A stretch of DNA of 64,000 nt from Neoconidiobolus thromboides FSU 785 (lineage: Eukaryota > Entomophthoromycota > Entomophthoromycetes > Entomophthorales > Neoconidiobolaceae). Under the pieces are notes generated by a model. It had not been told where the DNA came from. It made no database searches and saw nothing but the letters and a program-made list of their open reading frames with translations. Shown piece after piece: positions 56,838 to 64,000 of the stretch (position 1 is the first letter of the stretch; the number at the start of each line of letters is the position of its first letter). The stretch is from positions 1 through 64,000 of the forward strand of contig MU626354.1 of assembly GCA_025603075.1 (NCBI GenBank). Reading direction: 5' to 3'. The translations under genes and the position numbers were made by a program.

Positions 56838-58018
56838 ATGAATTATAAAGAATTAATATTAAAGCAGTATACGTATTTAGAAACAAAAAAAGATATTCAA
56901 ATAGAATATAAAAAAATCAATGAAGTAGCAGATATCAGTAGCCTTGGAGCGAATTTAACCTTTGATTATGGTATTGAAACAAAAGCAAGGGGTAACTTTT
57001 TTAACATGCTTTTTATATAAAATTAAATTCTTATTAAAAGAATAGTGTATTTAAAATGGACATTTATAAAACAGTTACAGGATTACACTTTAATCCCAGA
57101 GCTAATAATTGAACCAAGCTATGCACCATATAATATAACAAAAGACGAAAAGTTCTTAAATGAATTTCAATTAGGCAAACTATGGCTGCAAGAAGGTAAC
57201 AATTTAAGGATAGAAGGGCTATATAAAGTGATAAAAACGTTAAAGGAGTATTTTAAGCTCCATTTGCAAAAAAACGTTTTATCCAAGGGCTATGAAAGAG
57301 TTCAGTATGAGCTTGAAAACTGGAAACATGAAGAAATATTAGAGTTTCAATATATGGACTTAAAGGATAAACAGCGTTTAAGTTTATGCACGTTTTTGAA
57401 ATTTAAGCTGGAAGAAAACTTAAGTAATGATATCCTAGACCAAGTTGATGTACAGGCAAAAGTTACTTTTATATATAAAGACTTAAATTTAGTTGACATT
57501 CAATCACACCTATTATTGTCACCAGAAGCTATGGTTTTAAACGACCATATTATACTTCATAATATGTTGCCAAATCAAACATTCTCAAAATATGTTACTC
57601 AGTTTCAACAGTATTTAAAAGGCAAGATTGAAAAAAGTTTCCTACCTAGCTTGGAAATCAAACGTCAGCTTATAGCCATGCTAAAAAATAAATATGAAAG
57701 GTAAGCTTATTAACATTTTTAGTTGTTTAGTTTTTATTAACTAATTTAAATAGCCAAGTTGATGTGTACGATTATCAAAGCATTTGTTTTAATGTTAAGA
57801 TTGAAAATAAAACTGAAATAGAAAGTTTTAAAGTAAATATAAATTTAAATCAAAATTACCCAAAGCAAGGATTAACATTAAGTATTGAATCAGAACCCAA
57901 TGTTTTACTTCAACCTCAACCTAAGTCTGAAGATACTATTGATTCTTTTCTATTAAGAGTCTTAGATTTAATCGAACAATACATTCTAGCAAAAATGTCT
58001 CAACATTTATACAAATAA
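56838..58018 (+). CDS. BRE/BABAM2-like subunit of BRISC / BRCA1-A deubiquitinase complexes, three exons
   Basis: Exons 56838-56991, 57046-57700 and 57754-58018 join in frame to 357 aa. Alignment by eye to animal BRE shows the same order of blocks: YLKWTFIKQLQDYTLIPELI (first UEV-like domain), a helix with ERVQYELENW, RLSLCTFLKFKLEENLSNDI, then VTFIYKDLNLVDIQSHLLLS with LSPE, and a second UEV-like domain (VDVYDYQSICFNVKIENKTE through NQNYPKQGLTLSIES). BRE is the non-catalytic ubiquitin-binding scaffold that pairs with the JAMM protease BRCC36. Identity is diverged, so confidence is moderate. It is convergent with ZUO1 (108 bp between stops). Confidence 0.7.
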
Positions 58019-58126
58019 ATAAAATAATTTCAAAAACAATATGCTTTATTTTATTTTATTTTTAACTGTTAACAATTTAAGCACTAATTTCAAATTTTAA
58101 TAAAGTTAATATTCTTAAAATTAAAT

Positions 58127-59450
58127 TTACCTTTCTCTTTCTAAAAATCCAACTTGAGTTTTAGAATTGATAGCTTCTTCAGCTCTAGTTTTAAGTTGAT
58201 TTAAAGCTTCAAGGTTAGGACCAACCTTCTCGAATACAAGCTCTAACTTAGCTAGTTGTTCTTCAGCTTGAGCAGGGGTTGGAGTTTCAGGTAAGAAATG
58301 ATTAGCTTTCTAAAAAACAAATCAGTTATTAATCAAACCATCTTAAGATAAAACTTACTTCTGAAAGCTCTCTAATAGCCTTCTTAACCTTACGGATAGC
58401 TTTCTTTAAAGCTTCTTTATCTTTCTTTTCTTTAGCTGCTTTTTCTTTGGATTCGGCAATCACTTTTTCTTTAGCTTTTCTTTCTTCTTCTTCTTGTTTA
58501 GCCTTAGCTTCTAAAGCTGCCTTTTCAGCTTGGGCTTTAGTTGGTTTCTTTTTAGCAGCACGTTTATCCTTATCTTCTTGTTTAAACTTGATAATACGAG
58601 GATCAAGGGAGATAGCGGTATCAATTAATTTAAGGAACCTTTGACCATCTTCTTTCTTACGTTGAGCTCTTTCTTTTTTATTCTTTTGTTCAATGTATCT
58701 CTTATTATCACGGTTATCACCATCAGCATCCTCTTTATCAAGGTATTCAAATGAACGCCATGATTCCATGTTATAAAAGAAGTCATAGAAGGCTTCTACT
58801 TGATCACGGGGGCTATCGATATCACCTAATTCGGGCACTGGTTGTTTCTTACTGAAACGTCCTTCTCTTTCGAAAACTGGGGTCCAAAGCTCAAAGAAAT
58901 CACCCTTAGTTTTAGAAGTTGGGAAGGTATCTGGGTAAAACTCATCTACAGAGTCATATTGACGTCTCTTTTCTTTATTCGTGAGGATCTCATAAGCCTT
59001 TTGAATACATTTGAAAACACGATCATCGTTAGTATTACCAGAAGCAGCTTTCTTATCTGGATGATGACGAAGAACTTTCTTATGGAAAGCTCTCTTAATT
59101 TGGTCGTCAGTGGCTTTATAGCGGTATTTAGAAAGACCTAGTAATTGGTAATGATCTTGAGACTTCCAGTCTCTTGGGTCTAAGTTTTTCATATCAGCTG
59201 GCTCTTCTTCATCTTCAGAAAGATCTTCATCATCACCTTGATCATTTCCATAGATTTCTTGTTGGATCTTTTCATCTTCAGAGAAGGTACGTTTGTGGAA
59301 ACGACGACGGACAAAAGCTTGGAATTTAGGGCCAATTAATTCTAAGTTACGTTGTTCAGTTTTGGTTAATCCATCTTTGATGCTACCTGGTGTGGCGGCA
59401 TTGAATGAAGTTGGTACTTTTGCTAATTTTAATGATAAGACAGTTGCCAT
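58127..59450 (-). CDS. ZUO1: Ribosome-associated J-protein Zuotin (Zuo1 / DNAJC2), two exons
   Basis: Exons 59450-58359 and 58309-58127 give 424 aa, close to yeast Zuo1 (433). J domain at ~98-165 with HPD (130-132), preceded by an acidic linker (DEDLSEDEEEPADMKNLDPR). Zuotin homology domain follows (FFELWTPVFEREGRFSKKQP; DQVEAFYDFFYNMESWRSFE), then the long charged helix that contacts the ribosome (Lys/Glu/Ala-rich, ~255-360) and a C-terminal helical bundle. With Ssz1 it forms the ribosome-associated complex that activates Ssb Hsp70 on nascent chains. The SANT domains of animal MPP11 are absent, as in fungi. Confidence 0.96.
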
Positions 59451-59919
59451 TTTTTGATTAAAATCTCAAAGAAATGAAAATAACTTAGATTGCAAATAAA
59501 TCGATAAAAATTATGGGACCTAAAATATTAGCTTGCTTTGGATTGACTGATGTTAACCTTCTGAGTATTAAGTTTCTTGAAAAAGTCTGTTTGGTTGGAT
59601 CAAAATTTTCGATCAATTTATTGATTTGGTCCTGGATAAGTAAAAATTTATTCCAAGTTATGCGAGCTGAGCTCGTCAATAGTATCAAAATGGTTAACCC
59701 TTATTGTAGGAAGTTGCTACTTTTGAATGTGATTATAATTTGCTAAAAAATTCAAAGAAATTCACATATATATTTTAATTTATTCTATTTATTAATTTAA
59801 GGCATCTTCTATTTAGAGTTAATATTAAGTATGAGTTAATTCATAACTGAGGGTCAATTTTTTCATATTTCATTTATTGCAAGAGATGTTAGCCATAAGA
59901 CCAAGAAAATAAAGGATAC

Positions 59920-60017
59920 GGGGATGTATTTTTTTGTTTAAGGATCTTACTAATAATTTTTCTGCTCAAATAGCGCTTAAAAATAGAGAAAGTAATGAAA
60001 TCAAAAAAAACATCCTC
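59920..60017 (+). mobile_element. Miniature TIR element, copy 16
   Basis: 98 bp, starts GGGGATGTATTTTTTTGTTT and ends AAAACATCCTC; direct repeats ATAC at 59916-59919 and 60018-60021, a non-palindromic 4-bp duplication. Confidence 0.92.
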
Positions 60018-60469
60018 ATACGTCTTTTTTTGTTGGAGAACGATAATTTTTATATATTTTAAATACTTAGAAAATAGGGGAATAATAAAAATATATATTC
60101 TTTAATAGCCTTTTTTTAATTTTTAGCCTTTACTGATTTCAAAAGTTTAAACCTAAGCCAGTTGGGAATTTTTTTTAAATTTAATCTGGTTTTCAAAACT
60201 CAGCTAAATTTATACTTCAAAGTTTCCATACTCAGACTGTTTAAATAAAAAAACTTAATAGCAAAGATATTAGCTTTTAAATAATGATAAACGTCTTTTA
60301 GCCATTTATAATGCCAATCAATACTATACCATTAGTGTTTTTCAACATGTTTTTGAATTCAAAAAAACTCTAAGTCAGCTAAAACCTAGTCAATTTGAAA
60401 ATTAATTTTACTTGAAAATTTTATGTCAATGTCAATAATGTTATGATCTTATTTTAATGAAAAGGAAGT

Positions 60470-60810
60470 GGGGTTAATCTGAGGAGAAATTGTAAAGTGG
60501 AAGATCTCCAAGTGTTAAGTTAATTGTCATTGCGAAAGGTAAAGACGGGGATTCTGAGATAGAGTCTAATATAATAGTAGCTTCGATCGAATCCCTAGAC
60601 TTAAGTTCCTAGATAATCAAAATCAGCTCATTAGTAAAAGAATTGTACAAGGAAAGGGATGAGAGTTGGAAGAAAGACTCGATTCAGTAAACATCCGTTC
60701 AGTGTGAGTAGCCGTCAGAGCTAAGAGAACCGTATCATCCAAGCAAGTACAGGTGGTAAAAGAAAACCATCAGGGAACTGACTTAGTTGGCTCAAAATTA
60801 ATCGGACATT
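60470..60810. other. Less AT-rich relic, possibly a decayed retroelement or gene
   Basis: Composition clearly differs from its surroundings (near 40% GC by eye). One plus frame reads GKDGDSEIESNIIVASIES and LVKELYKERDESWKKDSIQ separated by stops, several of which (TAG, TAA) could come from CAG/CAA codons. Looks like former coding DNA; identity unknown. A structured RNA cannot be excluded. Confidence 0.35.
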
Positions 60811-60947
60811 TTTATCAGAGACAGAGGGGATATTAGTTAAGTATCAAAATAAAAAAGTATCTGCTTTATGAAATTTGCTTAAATGATATGAATTTGGCTG
60901 AAAATTTTTTTTATTTTTATTTCATTAAAATCTTCACATTTAATATA

Positions 60948-61038
60948 TGTAGCTGTTTTTTGTCTTAACACTTTATAATTCTTCTCAATTCAAACAATAC
61001 TTAAAATGGAAAAAATAATGAAGCGAAGACGTTCCTGT
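60948..61038 (+). mobile_element. Miniature TIR element, copy 17 (strongly eroded)
   Basis: Left AGCTGTTTTTTGTCTTAA after an ATAT, core CTTCTCAATTCAAACAATAC and right TTAAAATGGAAAAAATAATG, AAGCGAAGACGTTCC match the family at lower identity. Confidence 0.5.
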
Positions 61039-61728
61039 ATATTATATGTTATTATTTTGACTTAAACTTGACGCTCAAAACGTTCACATAATAAACCGCT
61101 TAATGGTCTAGAGCCTCAAGAGTCTTTTAAAAAAAATCAATGTTCAAAGCTACCTAGCATCGATAAATATTACACCTTTAATTAATATATGGATAGTCAC
61201 TATAAATAGTAAATTGTATTACAAAAATTTGAAATAAGCGAGAAAGATAGAATGAAGAAGAAAAATAAGATATTATTAAATAAATTTAAAAAATAAATAT
61301 AGATAATACCACTACTTTTAATAAAAAATATGGTAATAATTGAATTCCATATCACTAATTTAAATTAAAGTATAAAATAAGATATTGCCAAGTTTTTCAA
61401 TAAAAATAGAGAATTTCGTTTTTTTCCCATGACAAAGATATTCTATTCTGTTTATAAATTAGTGTAGTTGTTTAATTAATTTCATTAAGTAATAGCATTT
61501 AAATATAACAAGGAAGTAGAATACATTATAATAGAAACGAAGCTATAGAAGATAATTTAATTAAAATAAGGAATTTTTAATAAAATTATGTTGGGGAATA
61601 CATTTTTATTGGATATATCTATAATAAACAATCTGAACTATTCTTTAGACTTATTTTTATCAAGTAATCAGATCATGTAAGTATAAGATTACAACATAGA
61701 TATAACAAATACATGCTCACTAAAAAAG

Positions 61729-61736
61729 TATAAAAG
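61729..61736 (+). promoter_or_regulatory. TATA box of lipase gene
   Basis: TATAAAAG, 88 bp upstream of the ATG at 61817, and conserved in the duplicate locus at 35183. Confidence 0.6.
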
Positions 61737-61816
61737 GCCTCTAAAATATAGCAATATATCTAAAAAAACCTCAGTAACAAACTTATCTATATAATAAACT
61801 ATAACTCATATCAAGC

Positions 61817-62740
61817 ATGCTCTTAAGTTATAATAGTCCAGTCTTTATTGCCTTATTCTGTGGGATATCATTAATCCACCAATGTCAAGCTTCCGTAAGC
61901 AATTATAGCAGCGCTAATGCCATTGATAAAGGCAGCGCATCATCATCAGGTAATACAAAACCCAGATTAAATAACAGTATTGATGGAAATACAGTTGAAG
62001 AAGATTACTTTAAGGATTTGATGGAAAACTTGAACTATTTAAAAGAAAATGTGAAATTGGAACCACAGGAAGGCCCCACTTCACGTACTTTTGAACCACC
62101 AACTCAACTAAAAGTGAGTGATGTTCAAACTAGTAAATATTATGCTAGATTGGCTGGAGCTGCTTATTGTAATGATGCAAGTTTAAAGAGCTGGTCATGC
62201 TCACATTGTAAAGAAGCCCCAGTTCAGCATGTAGCCACTTATTTCGACAAGTCAACGGAAACTAAGGCTTATTTAGCTGTTGATAAAATCAAAAAAGCAA
62301 TCACTTTGGGCTTTCGTGGAAGTTCAACATTAAAGAATTTTGTCCAAGACGCCAAATATTTTAAGGATCCAATTGTATTCGATAAAAAACAATACAAAGT
62401 GCATCGCGGATTTAAACAATGTAGCGATCGATTATTACCAATGTATATTGACAAGTTAAAAGGTTTATTGAATGAACACAAAGATTATAAATTAGTTATT
62501 GTTGGTCATAGTCTAGGTGGTGCAATAGCTACATTAAGTACTTTAATCTTAAGACAAAATCTAAACTTGAAAGACGATAGGCTTGCAGTTTTTACTTTTG
62601 GTGAACCAAGAGTGGGTGATAAGGAATTTGCACGTTATTTGAATCAACAAACTTTTACTTTAACTCGAGTTGTTAATGGTAATGACATGGTTCCTCATTT
62701 ATCTCCACAGATTAAATTGTTATGCAATTGTTATAATTAA
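61817..62740 (+). CDS. Secreted class-3 lipase, C-terminally truncated and lacking the catalytic His
   Basis: 307 aa, no intron, ending at a TAA at 62738-62740. Signal peptide ~1-25 (FIALFCGISLIHQCQA), propeptide-like Asn/Ser region, then the lipase-3 fold: YYARLAGAAYCND, TLGFRGSSTLKNF (oxyanion hole), GHSLGGA with Ser232, FTFGEPRVGD, and the acid in NGNDMVPHL (Asp290). The catalytic His expected in a YHHHYGIWV-type segment is absent. Past the stop the same frame continues VNDKKDVYFRNSNLEDTDRS, homologous to the duplicate at 35256, interrupted only by TAA and a TAG at 62753-62755. So the gene is probably a recent pseudogene; a 37-nt intron would remove both stops but also the His segment. Confidence 0.85.
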   Translation: MLLSYNSPVFIALFCGISLIHQCQASVSNYSSANAIDKGSASSSGNTKPRLNNSIDGNTVEEDYFKDLMENLNYLKENVKLEPQEGPTSRTFEPPTQLKVSDVQTSKYYARLAGAAYCNDASLKSWSCSHCKEAPVQHVATYFDKSTETKAYLAVDKIKKAITLGFRGSSTLKNFVQDAKYFKDPIVFDKKQYKVHRGFKQCSDRLLPMYIDKLKGLLNEHKDYKLVIVGHSLGGAIATLSTLILRQNLNLKDDRLAVFTFGEPRVGDKEFARYLNQQTFTLTRVVNGNDMVPHLSPQIKLLCNCYN

Positions 62741-63176
62741 AGTGGGGATATATAGGTAAATGACAAGAAGGATGTATATTTTAGAAATAGCAATTTAGAA
62801 GACACTGATCGCTCTGTATCAAAATCGTATATTCCTTTGTTGAATGATCATTTATGTATTTAAGATATTAGATTGGGTAGTATATAAGGGATGCTTTTTT
62901 GATTTCGTTACTTTCTCCATTTTTTAAGCGCTATTTGAGTAGAAAAATTGTTAGTGAAATTCTTAAAAAAAGGTGTCAATATTTTTTATTTATAATTTTT
63001 TTACAATGCCCATAAACACTATAAAATCTATCATCTAAAAAAATAGAACATATATAATATAAGTATATTATTTGTTAGTCTTAAGCCACTATCATTTGAT
63101 GCCTTAATTCTAATAGGAGCAGTTTGTAATGATAAAAAGCAAAATCTCAATACCAAACTATAATATAAATATATCT
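62741..63176. other. Spacer between convergent lipase genes
   Basis: Contains the residual C-terminal lipase coding sequence (to about 62860) and an eroded miniature element (62887-62975), then AT-rich sequence with nothing recognised. Confidence 0.55.
62887..62975 (-). mobile_element. Miniature TIR element, copy 18 (right end eroded)
   Basis: Starts AGGGATGCTTTTTTGATTTC after TATA, core TAAGCGCTATTTGAGTAG and TTGTTAGTGAAATTCTTAA present; the terminal ACATCCCC is reduced to GGTGTC. Confidence 0.7.
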
Positions 63177-64000
63177 TTAATTTGTAAAATCCCATTTAGT
63201 ACAATCGGTACAATTAGATTTTGAGAAGCAATTAACATTTAAGGGTTTGGTATTATTCATCCACTGAACTAAAATATTATCAATAACACCAGCAATAGTA
63301 TGATGAAGTAACGTTTCAGACCATCCCAAATCCTTTTTGGTATCAAATACACATTTAGTAGCTGTGTGACATTTGCTATCCATCCCATAACCAGCAATAT
63401 AGCAAAGAGATAATGCACCATTGCTAAAATAGTAAGTAAAAATCACGTTTTATGTTAAAACTCAAACATTGACTTACCAAGTACCCAAAAATAGAGGATC
63501 TGCATTATTACCAAAATGAAAGATAGCTGGTTTTTGAGTTTTGTTCAACTCTAGACCAAGTCTTCTAGCATAAAGACGATCTGGTGGTGCCTCAAAAGTA
63601 ACTGCAATCTGGTCATATTTTAATGCTACTAATGAAGCCAATGCTCCACCCAAAGAATGACCCACCAAAATAAATTGGGCATTGGGGTATTTTTCTCTGG
63701 CTTCTTTATAAATTAACTATTGTAAAGATAACTGTTAACATTAACCCTCTTTAAGAAACTTGAAACAACATTACCTCTGCACCATGGAAATATGTAGTAT
63801 TTCTCTGAGCACTTTTATTTACACATTCGGTATTACACGTTTTATTATCTTTTGCACAAGAGCAAACTTTAGAAAAATCAAAATTAGTGACTCCACAACA
63901 ACAAGAAAACATTAGGTTATCTGAGTCTCTATCTGATGGACTAGTAGAACTATCACCACCTGGTAGATAAGGTGGTGAAGTACCTTTAAATGATATAACC
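63177..64000 (-). CDS. ATG15: Autophagic lipase Atg15-like, 3' part (gene continues beyond the window)
   Basis: Three exons seen: >64000-63775, 63716-63478 and 63423-63177, with introns of 58 and 54 nt. Reads VISFKGTSPPYLPGGDSS, the Cys-rich DNLMFSCCCGVTNFDF and CSCAKDNKTCNTECVNKSAQ, then FILVGHSLGGALASLVALK with the catalytic Ser, VTFEAPPDRLYARRLGL, FHFGNNADPLFLGTCNGALS, CYIAGYGMDSKCHTATKCVF and a CTDCTKWDF end. This series is diagnostic of Atg15, the vacuolar phospholipase that breaks down autophagic-body and MVB membranes. The N-terminal membrane anchor would lie outside the window. Confidence 0.93.

Larger units (their letters stand above)
59451..61728. other. Intergenic region with elements and a less AT-rich relic
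   Basis: Holds the ZUO1 promoter, two miniature elements (59920-60017, 60948-61038), an island at about 60470-60810, and from ~61150 the 5' flank shared with the lipase pseudogene locus. No intact gene supported; a minus-strand open frame at 59485-59688 has no ATG. Confidence 0.5.

Noticed and set aside
59485-59688. Minus-strand frame of 67 codons upstream of ZUO1, read as a separate small gene
   Set aside because: No ATG, no clear splice acceptor and an overlapping plus-strand frame; more likely promoter DNA.
1-64000. Integrated virus, plasmid or bacterial transfer
   Set aside because: No capsid, polymerase or replication protein and no bacterial-type operon was recognised; genes have fungal families and introns.

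Overview
The window is very AT-rich eukaryotic DNA with short GT-AG introns (about 43-60 nt, AT-rich). The gene set is fungal: a secreted multicopper oxidase, a plasma-membrane H+-ATPase, Bzz1, Rim15/Cek1, Zuotin, Asa1, Atg15 and secreted class-3 lipases. Together with the very low GC and the retained animal-like BRE/BABAM2 gene, this suggests an early-diverging, zygomycete-grade fungus, perhaps an Entomophthoromycotina/Conidiobolus-like genome. That placement is inference, not something read directly from the bases.

Layout. 1-16 kb: multicopper oxidase (-), a long AT-rich stretch with a tandemly duplicated pair of divergent tiny genes, an intronless P-type H+-ATPase (-), then a decayed 2.5-kb DNA transposon (12641-15133) holding a broken transposase and an assembly gap. 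16-33 kb: START-domain membrane protein, a short coiled-coil protein, 14-exon BZZ1, a two-TM protein, the Fe-S scaffold ISU1, a protein with seven RRxS/T sites, a protein with nine Myb/SANT-like repeats, the Pol III subunit RPC9 and tRNA-Thr(UGU). 33-38 kb: accessory region with a lipase pseudogene, a 10-bp satellite and many small transposons. 38-51.6 kb: 1079-aa orphan protein, then a compact cluster of SMARCD/RSC6 (10 exons), ASA1, a small mitochondrial-type protein, an alpha/beta hydrolase and the RIM15/CEK1 kinase. 54-59.5 kb: group II PLP decarboxylase, BABAM2/BRE and ZUO1. 60-64 kb: a second lipase copy of the 35-kb locus, lacking its catalytic His, and the 3' part of ATG15.

The most distinctive feature is a family of about 18 miniature elements of roughly 86-101 bp with GGGGATGT-type terminal inverted repeats and 4-bp target duplications (ATAC, AAAT, AATT, TTAT, mostly ATAT). 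The 2.5-kb transposon has closely related ends (GGGGTTGT) and also ATAT flanks, so it is a candidate source of the transposase. One miniature copy sits inside that transposase gene; another has split a lipase gene. At three places two elements abut and share a single ATAT, at two of them head to head as near-perfect 200-bp palindromes. Exon structures given below were derived by hand from splice motifs, reading-frame continuity and family similarity; no search was run.
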